Position numbers and translations under genes: made by a program
Notes under the pieces: model-generated
Seen by the model: the letters and a program-made list of their open reading frames with translations, nothing else
Databases searched by the model: none
What the model was told of the DNA's origin: nothing
Shown: positions 22,131 through 30,943 of the stretch, piece by piece
Layout of the letters: every line of letters begins with the position of its first letter
Position numbering within the stretch: position 1 is the first letter of the stretch
Origin: a virus
Virus record (IMG/VR): IMGVR_UViG_3300037508_001170
Location: 1 to 33,869 of that record
Reading direction: 5' to 3' (one strand)
Length of the DNA: 33,869 nt

Positions 22131-22319
22131 TCAATCAGAATCATCCATTTCTTTTTTAATTACAGCGCCAAACAGAACTATCATTAAGGTAATAACACTG
22201 ATTTTTATACCCCATGTCTGTATGTCTCCAGACAAAGTAATAAGAACAAGTATTGTTCCGGCAATTGTCCAAGCCTGGTCGTAAAGTGCAGCTATTAGTT
22301 TAGTTATAAATTTTTTCAT
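22131..22319 (-). CDS. Two-TM small membrane protein
   Basis: A 62-residue minus-strand protein with two membrane helices (WTIAGTILVLITL and ISVITLMIVLFGAVI) and charged ends (MKKFITK, KKEMDDSD). It follows the large surface-protein gene by 18 bases with AGGGAG upstream, so it is the second gene of that operon. It could help anchor the partner or act as a holin-like protein. Its end directly abuts the convergent plus-strand gene. Confidence 0.7.
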   Translation of the reverse strand: MKKFITKLIAALYDQAWTIAGTILVLITLSGDIQTWGIKISVITLMIVLFGAVIKKEMDDSD

Positions 22320-22337
22320 TATTATATCTCCCTGTTG

Positions 22338-25163
22338 TTATCTTCTTCTTGAAGCCCCAGCTACTGGAGCAACAGCTATAACTGCACCAGCAGCTATGAC
22401 CGCTCTTCTTTGTCCCACATTTATGCTGGAACCTAACGGCACATAAGTATTTAAACTTCCTGAGCCAAATATGTTTATTTCTTCTTCGAATGAAGAACGG
22501 ACTTCTGTTGGAGCGTCTTGTACCGCAGTAATAATTTCCAACGCTTGCTCTTCTGTTATGTCATCAATAGGGATCTCAGCAAAGATTTCTGCTGCTTGTT
22601 CTCCATCGATAGATGATAGTACCTCTGCACTTGTAGCAATCTCAGTTGCCTGATCTTCCGTTATTCCATTTTCTATAATTGCATCGACAGCTTCCTGTAC
22701 TTGCTCATCAGTAACTGTTTCACTACTCAACACGTCAACTAGATTTTCGAATTGTTCGTCACTCAATGGCTGATCTAAGACGGCATCAATGACTGCAGTA
22801 AACTCTTCGTCACTCAGTGGTTCTTCGAACACGGTATCAAGCACTTCAGCAAACGCCTCATCACTTAATTCTTCCGCAAACACTTGATCAATAACCTCTG
22901 TGAATTGTTCTTCTGATAAATCACCAGATAATAATTCTGTAGCTGCAGCAACTAACTCTTCTTCGTTATCAGCTGAAGTTAAAATTTCATCTACAGCATT
23001 AGCGAATTCTTCTTCAGTTAAATCTCCAGATAAAATCTCATCTACTTGATCAGATATTTCTTCCGGAACAGTAGTCTCAGGCTCCGGCTCTATAACTTCT
23101 GGTTCAGGAATAGTTGTTTCTGGTTCGGGAACTGTAGTTTCTGGTTCCGGATCAACTGTAGGGGGATCTGTATCTGGAGGAATAACTACAGGAGGAATTG
23201 TTTCTGGCTCAGTTGTAGTAGTTATTTCTGGTTCCGGCTCAGTTGTAGTAGTTGTTTCTGGCTCTGGCTCGGTGGTAGTTGTTGTTTCTGGTTCCGGCTC
23301 GGTGGTAGTTGTTGTTTCTAGCTCGGGCTCAGTTGTGGTAGTTGTTTCTGGTTCGGGCTCGGTGGTAGTTGTTGTGGCGGGGGTTGGATCAAGAACAGTT
23401 GCATCAACAGTGACTTCGGGTCCATACACGCATGGACCTACGCCTGCGCTGGAAAAGCAGCTCTGATTTCCTGCTTTAATGCCAAAGCGAACTGGTCCGT
23501 ATCCAGTCGTGAGAGGATTGCTACCAGAGAACATCCCAGTGCTTAACAAATAAGTAGTTCCTTGATTAGTCGATAAACCCCAACCGCCTGAGGTGGTTCC
23601 ACCAATTTCGTCAAGGTCGTAAAAACTAACTGCATAAGCGTAGATGTCAACATTGCTTGATGTTGGCGCATCCCAGTCAAGGTTCACGCTTCCATCTGCG
23701 TTGGCAACAGCCGTCAGGTTTGTGACGGCATTGAAGTACGGAGGAGGAGTGACAGACAGACTCTCCCATGATTGACCATCCGCAGAAGTCATAACTCTGT
23801 TGTCTGTTCCAGAGTTTGCTACAGCAACATACTTTCCAGCCCCATAAGCAACCCCTTGCCACGAGTTATTTGGAACTCCAGAACCTAGCGTCCAGTTCGC
23901 ACCATCGGTTGAATAAGCGGAGCGGGAATTTAATCCACCTTCCGCTACCGCAATAAATTTATCTTCGCCGTAGGTGATGTATTTCCACTGGTTAGATGGA
24001 ACAAGTCCAGCAGACCAGTTCAATCCATTTATGGAGTAACCGCCGTATCTATTTCCCGAGTTTGTGCTGTACTCAAGCCACGAGAAACGACCATTACCAA
24101 ACGCAACTGTTCGGATATCCACAATTGCACCAGGGTTTTGAGTAGACCAGCCAGTAGTTCCATTGGCGGAAGACCATGCTCTACCAAACTGAGACACAGA
24201 TACAAACCGTGGAATTGTTGCACTACAGGCAACAGCGTCATGTGACCATCCATAAGATGGAGTGCGTAATGTCCATTCAACACCATCTGTGGAAGACATT
24301 ACATAACTGCTACCCCAAGTTGCGGTAGCAACAAAAAGACCGCCACAGTTCGTGATTGCTTGCCACTCGCCAACTGGCGCAGTTCTTGATGTCCAAGTAA
24401 CTCCATCAGGCGAGGTCATTACAGCATTTGAACCAACCGCAACAAACTGATTGTCGGCGTAGGTGATCCCCTGCCAGTTACTATCAGAAGCAGACGTTCT
24501 TGAGGTCCAATAATTGCCATTTGTTGAAGTCATGACACGGTTGCCATCTCCGGACGAAGCAACGGCAACAAATTTTCCATCACCGTAAGTCACTGCTTCC
24601 CACTGCTGGTCTGCTGGATACCCTGTCGGGACGAAAGCCGCTGGGGTCACTCCTATGGAGACATTATCAATACTTGGACCGTAGTGCCCACTCCAAAAAC
24701 CTTTGTCCATACCACTAAAGGTTATTGTAGCGGTCGTTGCACCTTGCGGAATGGTAATGGACAGGCTGAAGTTTTCAAGATCATGAGCAACAGATCTAGT
24801 GACTGTGGCTGAGGCGGGAGAAGGCGAATCCGAGGATATCGTTGCTGTCCAGGTGTCCGATACAACACCTTGGCCTACGCTATTTGTCAGGCTATTGTCA
24901 ACAGCAAATGAAAGAGTTACAGTATCCCCTGGTGTAACAGTGATAGCTTGGAATACTTCGCCGGTCTGATAGGAAAATTGCAAAGCGCCATTGAATAAAA
25001 CTCCAGAGCCTCCATTTTGGGACACAGTCCATCCAGAGGATCCATTAAAATCCCCGTTGACTAATAAGTTGCTTGCGTGCGCACTTGATAGCGGCGCAAA
25101 AAAGCCAACAATAGCTAGTGATATAGTAGAAAACCTAAATAAGTTACCAATAAAATTCCGCAT
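22338..25163 (-). CDS. Secreted beta-propeller protein with TTTTTEPE stalk and helical repeats
   Basis: A 941-residue surface protein on the minus strand. In order: signal peptide (1-30, ending SSAHA), a DUF642/CBM-like sandwich to about 175 (LLVNGDFNGSSGWTV), a repeat-rich propeller at about 180-468 in which blocks of the type W-x-I-T-Y-G-x-G-x-F-V-A-V...M-T-S-x-D-G-x-x-W recur, a fibronectin-III-like domain at about 470-580, a Thr/Glu/Pro stalk with six 10-residue copies (about 593-655), an acidic repeat array at about 700-890 (units such as EPLSDEEFTAVIDAVL), and a C-terminal hydrophobic anchor ending ASRRR. It looks like a host-type adhesin carried by the phage. The start was chosen for its GGGAG site and signal; upstream in-frame ATGs would add 5 to 19 residues. 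Confidence 0.85.
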   Translation of the reverse strand: MRNFIGNLFRFSTISLAIVGFFAPLSSAHASNLLVNGDFNGSSGWTVSQNGGSGVLFNGALQFSYQTGEVFQAITVTPGDTVTLSFAVDNSLTNSVGQGVVSDTWTATISSDSPSPASATVTRSVAHDLENFSLSITIPQGATTATITFSGMDKGFWSGHYGPSIDNVSIGVTPAAFVPTGYPADQQWEAVTYGDGKFVAVASSGDGNRVMTSTNGNYWTSRTSASDSNWQGITYADNQFVAVGSNAVMTSPDGVTWTSRTAPVGEWQAITNCGGLFVATATWGSSYVMSSTDGVEWTLRTPSYGWSHDAVACSATIPRFVSVSQFGRAWSSANGTTGWSTQNPGAIVDIRTVAFGNGRFSWLEYSTNSGNRYGGYSINGLNWSAGLVPSNQWKYITYGEDKFIAVAEGGLNSRSAYSTDGANWTLGSGVPNNSWQGVAYGAGKYVAVANSGTDNRVMTSADGQSWESLSVTPPPYFNAVTNLTAVANADGSVNLDWDAPTSSNVDIYAYAVSFYDLDEIGGTTSGGWGLSTNQGTTYLLSTGMFSGSNPLTTGYGPVRFGIKAGNQSCFSSAGVGPCVYGPEVTVDATVLDPTPATTTTTEPEPETTTTTEPELETTTTTEPEPETTTTTEPEPETTTTTEPEPEITTTTEPETIPPVVIPPDTDPPTVDPEPETTVPEPETTIPEPEVIEPEPETTVPEEISDQVDEILSGDLTEEEFANAVDEILTSADNEEELVAAATELLSGDLSEEQFTEVIDQVFAEELSDEAFAEVLDTVFEEPLSDEEFTAVIDAVLDQPLSDEQFENLVDVLSSETVTDEQVQEAVDAIIENGITEDQATEIATSAEVLSSIDGEQAAEIFAEIPIDDITEEQALEIITAVQDAPTEVRSSFEEEINIFGSGSLNTYVPLGSSINVGQRRAVIAAGAVIAVAPVAGASRRR
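22500..23055 (-). repeat. Acidic helical repeats (about 20 residues each)
   Basis: Roughly nine or ten imperfect units inside the large surface protein, each with a pattern like L-S/T-D/E-E-x-F/A-x-x-V-I/V-D-x-V/I-L. Period about 60 bases. Confidence 0.8.
23205..23385 (-). repeat. 30-bp tandem repeat encoding TTTTTEPEPE
   Basis: Six near-identical 30-bp units in the coding strand of the surface protein. They give a stiff Thr/Glu/Pro stalk. The unit differs mainly by synonymous changes. Confidence 0.9.
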
Positions 25164-25226
25164 GATAAAGACTCCCATCCTCGATAGAATAGTAAGACTA
25201 AAGTCCTTAAATAAGAGCAAGGATTA

Positions 25227-25254
25227 TTGGCACATTGCAAGTTAATGTGATAAT
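25227..25254 (+). promoter_or_regulatory. Promoter for the GT2 gene at 25288
   Basis: TTGGCA (25227-25232), 16-bp spacer, GATAAT (25249-25254) with an upstream TGT. It lies between the divergent surface-protein gene and the GT2 gene. Leader about 27 nt, containing GAGG before the ATG. Confidence 0.65.
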
Positions 25255-25287
25255 ATATACATATATTTTATTGATACTGAGGCTTAA

Positions 25288-26085
25288 ATGATTTCTATTT
25301 GTACACCAACTTATAATACTGATCCAAGTATTCTAGCTAGAACTTGGGCAAGTCTTAAATCTCAAACTTATACTGATTGGGAATGGGTTGTTTGGGACGA
25401 TTCTACTAATAATAATACATGGAATCAAATTTATGGTTTAGCGTCTGATGAAAGATTTAGATTGATGGCGCATAAATCACATGTTCATTCTGGAAGCATT
25501 GGCAGAGTTAAACGTCAGTGCATGATGGCAGCCGAGGGTGACATTCTAGTAGAGTTAGATCACGATGATGAATTAATGCCCGACGCACTACAGTTAACTG
25601 CTGACGCATTTACTGATCCTGAAGTTGGTTTTGTTTATTCTGATTGGTGTGAAATTTTACCAGATGGCCAATCAGGAAGATACCCTGATGGTTGGGCTTT
25701 TGGCTATGGTTCCGACTATTGGGATGAAGAACATCAAGTGTGGACAATGGGTGCTCCAGAGATTAATCCTACTACTATTAGACATATCGTTTCAGCGCCT
25801 AATCACGTTCGTGCATGGCGAGCAGATGTCTATAGGCAGTTGAATGGACATGATCCTCGTTTTACTGTAGCAGATGATTTTGATCTAGTTGTTAGAACTT
25901 TTTTAATTACTAAATTTAATTATATTCCCAAGATGATTTACAAGCAACACATTGGTCCTTCCACTGCACAGCGTACACGCAACGCCTTGATTCAACACAA
26001 CGTTGCAGAAATCGCAGCTAAATACGATGATTTGATTACTAAACGTTTTGAAGATTTGGAATCTTGTTCTGGCACAACAGAATAA
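25288..26085 (+). CDS. GT2-family glycosyltransferase
   Basis: A 265-residue GT-A enzyme: SICTPTYNTDPS at the front, WVVWDDST, then LVELDHDDELMPD (DxD metal site), and VADDFDLVVR (acid pair). It is not a close copy of the first GT2 at 18591. It immediately precedes the collagen-like fibre gene and may use that fibre as acceptor. The start has GAGG upstream. Confidence 0.85.
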   Translation: MISICTPTYNTDPSILARTWASLKSQTYTDWEWVVWDDSTNNNTWNQIYGLASDERFRLMAHKSHVHSGSIGRVKRQCMMAAEGDILVELDHDDELMPDALQLTADAFTDPEVGFVYSDWCEILPDGQSGRYPDGWAFGYGSDYWDEEHQVWTMGAPEINPTTIRHIVSAPNHVRAWRADVYRQLNGHDPRFTVADDFDLVVRTFLITKFNYIPKMIYKQHIGPSTAQRTRNALIQHNVAEIAAKYDDLITKRFEDLESCSGTTE

Positions 26086-26089
26086 AAAA

Positions 26090-26098
26090 TGTTACTAT
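26090..26098 (+). promoter_or_regulatory. Possible -10 element before the collagen-like fibre gene
   Basis: TGTTACTAT, an extended -10-type sequence 41 bases before the ATG at 26140. An exact 12-bp palindrome lies at 26103-26114, near the likely start point. No -35 match is visible. Confidence 0.35.
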
Positions 26099-26139
26099 TA
26101 ACATAAGCGCTTATTTTATATTCCTATAGAGGTCTTTAC

Positions 26140-29100
26140 ATGGCTAATACTATTTTAGTTAAGAATTCAGGTACAACTACGTCTGTACCTGCTTCTATGA
26201 CTCATGGGGAACTGGCATTAAACTATGCAGATGGCAAGTTATTCTATAAGAACGCATCTAATACTATTGTTGGCGCTAAATTAATTACTGGAATTACTGG
26301 CACTACAGATCAAATTACTGTAACTGAAACCTCTGGCTCTTTTGTTGTAAGCTTACCATCCGCCGTCTCAGTTTCTGGCAATATAGCTGCTGGAGGCAAC
26401 CTCATCTCCAATAACTCATCTGGTGATGAGGGTGGTGAAATTTTCCTAAAGAAAGCAGTTACCAACACCACCCTTACTGGTGGGGTCACTATTGACGTTT
26501 GGCAAAACAGACTTCGCTTTTTTGAGCAAGGCGGAAATGCAAGAGGTTTTTATCTTGACATAACTACTGGAGGCGATGGTGTTGGTACCAGTCTTCTTGC
26601 TGGCGCACAAGGTCCACAAGGCCCTCAAGGAGCCACAGGCTCCCAGGGAGCTACGGGTTCTCAAGGAGCCACGGGCAGCCAAGGTGCTACTGGTGCTTCT
26701 GGAATCACTTTTACTGGCTACGACTATGAAATCCATGTTAGCCAAGTAGATGGAGATGATACTACTGGTAATGGTGATTTACTAACCCCCGTTGCTTCTA
26801 TTACTAAAGCACTTACTTTAGTGACCTCACAGCGTAAAACAGTTATTGTTCACCCAGGGACATACACGGAAAGCCCATCAATAACTACTCAGTACACAAC
26901 CATAACTGGCCCTGGTCTTATTGGTGGGAACATAGTTATTTCAGGGACGGTAAGCACAAACACTGGCTGCACCATCTCGGGCATAAAAATGACAAACCTG
27001 ACGGTCAGCACGCCCGCTGCTCAGGGAAATGTAAACATACTTAACTGTGAGGTTTCTGGCACTTTCACAAAGAGCAGTAACGCCGATTATACGGTTGCTC
27101 GTGTGTGTGATTTTGGTACTACAAGTATCACTGGCGCTGGTTTGGTTTTAATCTTTGGAGGTAACCCCAACTTTATAACAGTCAATAACGCTAGTGCGAA
27201 TGTAATTGTTAAGAGTGCAGTGACTGTTGCCCCAGTGTTAACTGCTGGAACTTTATCTCTTATTGATTCGATTGTTGCTGCTGCTGTGACTAACGCCGTT
27301 ACATCTTCTTCATCAAGCGTTGTAACTTTATCCAACTGTCAGTTTTTAACATCAAATCTAAGCAGCGTTGCTCCAGTTGAGCTAAACGGTTTTTATTCAA
27401 TTCTCAACTGTGTTTACGACAAACCTTCCTCGACCTTGGCTGCTTCATCAGGCACTGGCGGCACGACCAATTCTATTAACTACTTCCAGTACATCAACGC
27501 AGATAAGTTTGTAACTCAAGGTGGAACTTCTACTCAATTTGTAAAGGGTGATGGCTCTCTTGATTCCACAAGCCCAATTGGCCCCCAAGGCCCTCAGGGT
27601 GATATTGGGCCCCAAGGTTCAACTGGAGCACAAGGTGAAACAGGTCCTCAAGGAGCTACTGGCCCCCAAGGTTCTCAAGGCGCAACAGGAGCCCAAGGAT
27701 CAACAGGCCCTCAGGGGTCAGTGGGACCACAAGGCGATACTGGCCCTCAAGGTCCGCAGGGATCCGTTGGAGCCCAGGGAGCCACAGGAGCCCAGGGAGC
27801 CACAGGAGCCCAGGGAGCCACAGGAGCCCAGGGTGCAACTGGCCCCCAAGGAGATGTCGGATCCCAAGGCGCTACCGGTGCCCAAGGTGCAACCGGACCA
27901 CAGGGGCCTCAAGGAGACGTTGGCACACAGGGAGCACAGGGAGCACAAGGTGCGAGTGGACCACAAGGGGACGCAGGAGCACAAGGCGCTACCGGCCCTC
28001 AGGGGGCAACAGGTTCCACTGGCGCTCAAGGAGACATAGGCCCACAAGGTTCCACTGGTCCCCAAGGGGCAACAGGGGCTACTGGATCTCAAGGACCACA
28101 GGGTTCAGCTGGCCCTGAAGGTGCAACGGGACCCCAGGGTGCTACTGGAGCTCAAGGTAGCGAAGGACCAGTTGGTGGAGATGGCCCACAGGGTGACGTT
28201 GGTCCGCAAGGAGCTACAGGTTCTCAAGGTGCAACTGGAGCACAAGGATCAACGGGTCCGCAAGGCCCACAGGGGGACGTCGGTTCTCAAGGTGCAACCG
28301 GTGCTCAGGGAGCGACAGGAGCTCAAGGAGCAACAGGATCACAAGGTGCAACAGGATCACAAGGCGCAACAGGACCTCAGGGTTTAACAGGCGCCCAAGG
28401 GGATACGGGACCTCAGGGTTCAGTTGGTCCACAGGGTGACGTCGGACCTCAGGGAGCAGTTGGCTCGCAAGGCGCACAAGGCGCTACTGGCCCTCAAGGC
28501 GCCACTGGCCCACAAGGCGCAACTGGTCCCCAAGGTGCAACTGGGCCACAGGGAGATGTGGGAGCTCAGGGATCTGTTGGCCCACAGGGAGTTCAAGGGG
28601 CCACAGGATCTCAGGGAGCAACTGGGGCACAGGGAGCAACGGGCTCTTTTGGTGGAGCAACTTTTTCATATAATTATTTAACAAGTACAGCAGACAGTGA
28701 TCCCGGTACAGCAAACTTAAAGTTTGACAATACTTTTGCGACTGCAACTTTCCTATATATAGACCCAGTTGACAGTAACTCTGTAGATGTATCTGCATAT
28801 CTTGAAACAATTGATGATTCAACTTCCTCAATTAAGGGACACTTTAGGGTAGAAGAATTTGGGAATTCAGCGGTCTTTGCTTATTACGCAATAAGTGGAG
28901 CAAACACTTATGTATCCTCATATTATAAAGTTCCAGTTACTTATCTGACTGGCTCTTCTCCAACATGGGCAAATGGTCAAGATGTAATTATTACATTTGT
29001 TCGTACTGGCGACAAAGGTGATACTGGCAATACAGGCGCACAAGGTGCAACTGGTTCGCAGGGTGCAACTGGTTCGCAGGGAGCAACTGGAGCTCAGGGA

Positions 29101-29802
29101 GCCACTGGAGCTCAGGGAGCCACAGGTGCCCAAGGAGATACTGGACCACAAGGATCAACAGGCGCTCAAGGTCCAATAGGACCTCAGGGTGACACTGGAC
29201 CTCAGGGCCCTCAGGGATCTGTTGGTCCTCAAGGAGCCACTGGTCCTCAAGGAGCCACAGGTCCCCAAGGTGCAACTGGCGCACAAGGAGATGTTGGGCC
29301 ACAAGGTGCTACAGGTGCCCAAGGTGCAACCGGACCACAAGGACCACAAGGGGATATAGGCTCTCAAGGCGCTACTGGCTCACAAGGCGCTGCTGGCTCC
29401 CAAGGAAACACAGGTCCTCAAGGTTCTACTGGACCGCAAGGACCACAAGGCTCCATTGGTCCTCAGGGTGAAACAGGATCCCAGGGTTCGACAGGACCAC
29501 AGGGAGCTACAGGTCCCCAAGGTTCTACTGGCCCACAAGGAGATATTGGCCCACAGGGAAGCACTGGACCACAAGGCGCCACAGGTTCTCAAGGCGCTAC
29601 AGGTCCGCAAGGAACACAAGGAGCAACGGGCCCAGTTGCTGGTTCTGCAAATCAGGTCGTATATAAAGACGGTTCTAACGATGCTGCTGGTAGCGCAAAC
29701 CTTACATTTGACGGCACAACATTGTCGGTGAGTTCCGTGAGTGTAGCAACTGTAAACAATGTGAGAGACAATATGATGAAATTTATAATGGAGGTTATGT
29801 AA
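26140..29802 (+). CDS. Collagen-like tail fibre
   Basis: A 1220-residue fibre protein. The N-terminal 150 residues ([29 protein letters not shown]) are of the phage fibre head type that attaches to the tail. A beta-helix-like domain lies at about residues 190-455 ([18 protein letters not shown]). Three collagenous Gly-X-Y blocks lie at about 156-188, 479-837 and 957-1166, roughly 200 triplets in all, interrupted by a compact domain at about 838-955. The tail end is [20 protein letters not shown]. Triplets are mostly [12 protein letters not shown] and GDx, so Thr and Gln fill the Y position. The ribosome-binding site is AGAGG. It is expected to form a trimer and bind the host. Confidence 0.93.
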   Translation: MANTILVKNSGTTTSVPASMTHGELALNYADGKLFYKNASNTIVGAKLITGITGTTDQITVTETSGSFVVSLPSAVSVSGNIAAGGNLISNNSSGDEGGEIFLKKAVTNTTLTGGVTIDVWQNRLRFFEQGGNARGFYLDITTGGDGVGTSLLAGAQGPQGPQGATGSQGATGSQGATGSQGATGASGITFTGYDYEIHVSQVDGDDTTGNGDLLTPVASITKALTLVTSQRKTVIVHPGTYTESPSITTQYTTITGPGLIGGNIVISGTVSTNTGCTISGIKMTNLTVSTPAAQGNVNILNCEVSGTFTKSSNADYTVARVCDFGTTSITGAGLVLIFGGNPNFITVNNASANVIVKSAVTVAPVLTAGTLSLIDSIVAAAVTNAVTSSSSSVVTLSNCQFLTSNLSSVAPVELNGFYSILNCVYDKPSSTLAASSGTGGTTNSINYFQYINADKFVTQGGTSTQFVKGDGSLDSTSPIGPQGPQGDIGPQGSTGAQGETGPQGATGPQGSQGATGAQGSTGPQGSVGPQGDTGPQGPQGSVGAQGATGAQGATGAQGATGAQGATGPQGDVGSQGATGAQGATGPQGPQGDVGTQGAQGAQGASGPQGDAGAQGATGPQGATGSTGAQGDIGPQGSTGPQGATGATGSQGPQGSAGPEGATGPQGATGAQGSEGPVGGDGPQGDVGPQGATGSQGATGAQGSTGPQGPQGDVGSQGATGAQGATGAQGATGSQGATGSQGATGPQGLTGAQGDTGPQGSVGPQGDVGPQGAVGSQGAQGATGPQGATGPQGATGPQGATGPQGDVGAQGSVGPQGVQGATGSQGATGAQGATGSFGGATFSYNYLTSTADSDPGTANLKFDNTFATATFLYIDPVDSNSVDVSAYLETIDDSTSSIKGHFRVEEFGNSAVFAYYAISGANTYVSSYYKVPVTYLTGSSPTWANGQDVIITFVRTGDKGDTGNTGAQGATGSQGATGSQGATGAQGATGAQGATGAQGDTGPQGSTGAQGPIGPQGDTGPQGPQGSVGPQGATGPQGATGPQGATGAQGDVGPQGATGAQGATGPQGPQGDIGSQGATGSQGAAGSQGNTGPQGSTGPQGPQGSIGPQGETGSQGSTGPQGATGPQGSTGPQGDIGPQGSTGPQGATGSQGATGPQGTQGATGPVAGSANQVVYKDGSNDAAGSANLTFDGTTLSVSSVSVATVNNVRDNMMKFIMEVM
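26605..26704 (+). repeat. First collagen-like Gly-X-Y block
   Basis: Eleven Gly-X-Y triplets (GPQ, GAT, GSQ) linking the head and the beta-helix domain. Units are 9-18 bases, nearly identical. Confidence 0.9.
27574..28650 (+). repeat. Second, long collagen-like Gly-X-Y block
   Basis: About 120 Gly-X-Y triplets with 18-bp and 27-bp sub-repeats ([21 protein letters not shown]). Proline is confined to the X position. Low complexity opens long frames on the other strand and in other frames, which are not genes. Confidence 0.95.
29008..29636 (+). repeat. Third collagen-like Gly-X-Y block
   Basis: About 70 triplets following the compact domain, with the same units as block two. Confidence 0.95.
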
Positions 29803-30170
29803 TGCCCTTAACACAGAAAAGACTTGTCGGACCAGCAGCATTTGCTACGTCTGCAGGAGATATATACACCGTCCCATATAATGTTGGATACGTAACGAAG
29901 GTTGTAATTAAAGAAATTATTTTATGCAACACGTCTGCTTCCGCACAAACAGTAACGCTATATCTAAAGCCATACGGAGTAACTGTAGCAAGTTCGCACA
30001 TTTTTATTAACTCGCTAACACTTGCAGCTAACGAAACAGTGACATTGTCAACTTCAATGGTATTAACAAATAATAATAATACTGCTGGAGATACATATTC
30101 AGATAAAATACGAGGACTAGCAAGCGCAGTAACGGTCAACTATATTTTGAATGGATACGAGGAATACTAA
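29802..30170 (+). CDS. Small phage structural protein, 122 residues
   Basis: A beta-rich protein (GDIYTVPYNVGYVTKVVIKEIILCNTS, then VTLYLKPYGVTVASS, then NETVTLSTSMVL). The pattern is common in phage fibre-associated or head-decoration proteins with a jelly-roll-like fold. Its ATG overlaps the last base of the fibre gene (TAATG). It probably belongs to the tail tip or decorates the fibre. Confidence 0.75.
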   Translation: MPLTQKRLVGPAAFATSAGDIYTVPYNVGYVTKVVIKEIILCNTSASAQTVTLYLKPYGVTVASSHIFINSLTLAANETVTLSTSMVLTNNNNTAGDTYSDKIRGLASAVTVNYILNGYEEY

Positions 30171-30171
30171 A

Positions 30172-30942
30172 ATGGGAAAGTTCATTTTTACGAATGGAGG
30201 TGGTCTGAGCGTCGCCTCTGGACCATCAACAACGTCAAAAGCGAACTCCAACCTCACTGGTTTCCTTGATGCACCAGACCCAGTTTATGGTTCAGGCGCA
30301 GACGGCTCTGCTACCTTGGATGGATCAGCGACAGTTCTGAGCATGGCACCATTGTCTTCCGTCTATACAGCAACAAGAGATTTATTCTTTTATAATCTAA
30401 TAATTGCAGACAACGTTAGATTAAATCCCGCAGGGTATAGAATTTTTGTTCAAAATGTTTTAACGCTTGGTAATGATTCAATCATTGGCTATACCACAGG
30501 GTTCTCAACCACTGGCTCAATACAGCAGGGTGGCGCTACCGCAACTCCGGTTACTCATAGTCTTGGTGGCTCAAGCGAAACACAGACTGCAGACGCACCA
30601 ACTGCAGGAACAGGCGGGACCGACTACTATAAACAGCCTTTCCAAGCAATTAAAGGGTATTCCATTACGGGAACATCGACTACTGTAACTCCCTTACGTG
30701 GTGGCGCTGGCGGCACTGTTGGAGTGGGCGGTGGAGTAGTTATTCTTGCAGCAAGATACATCGGTCTTTCTAGCGGTACGGCAAGCATCAAGGCACCAGG
30801 AACTGCTGGTGCAAACGGCGGTGGCGGTGGAGTGGTGATTATTATTTCTTCCGCTGGAGTTCTGACTTCTGGCGTATCAACCGATGTCACTGGTGGAACT
30901 AGCTGTAGCGCGGGTACTGTTATTTATTCGCAGGTAGTATGA
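30172..30942 (+). CDS. Gly-rich tail fibre/tip protein, paralogue A
   Basis: A 256-residue protein. The segment at about 42-115 (DGSATLDGSATVLSMAPLSSVY, NPAGYRIFVQNVLTL) matches the same place in the next gene, so the two are paralogues. The C-terminal half is Gly-rich (RGGAGGTVGVGGGVVILAARYI, GANGGGGGVVIII), a pattern of phage tail-tip beta-structure. ATG 30172 with GAGG eight bases upstream is chosen. Confidence 0.75.
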   Translation: MGKFIFTNGGGLSVASGPSTTSKANSNLTGFLDAPDPVYGSGADGSATLDGSATVLSMAPLSSVYTATRDLFFYNLIIADNVRLNPAGYRIFVQNVLTLGNDSIIGYTTGFSTTGSIQQGGATATPVTHSLGGSSETQTADAPTAGTGGTDYYKQPFQAIKGYSITGTSTTVTPLRGGAGGTVGVGGGVVILAARYIGLSSGTASIKAPGTAGANGGGGGVVIIISSAGVLTSGVSTDVTGGTSCSAGTVIYSQVV

Positions 30943-30943
30943 A

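Noticed and set aside
23211-23376. CRISPR-like regular repeat
   Set aside because: The 30-bp units are directly adjacent with no unique spacers and encode TTTTTEPEPE in frame.
23046-23466. Plus-strand frames opposite the surface-protein stalk
   Set aside because: They are antisense translations of the Thr/Glu/Pro repeats, giving low-complexity Cys/Phe or Val/Ser runs with no start signals.
25164-25220. Longer N terminus of the large surface protein
   Set aside because: It would place 5 to 19 residues before the signal peptide. The ATG at 25163 has GGGAG at a suitable distance.
27548-28681. Long open frames in other frames and on the minus strand over the collagen blocks
   Set aside because: They are caused by the 9-bp Gly-X-Y periodicity, have no ribosome-binding sites, and are repetitive in the same way as the fibre.
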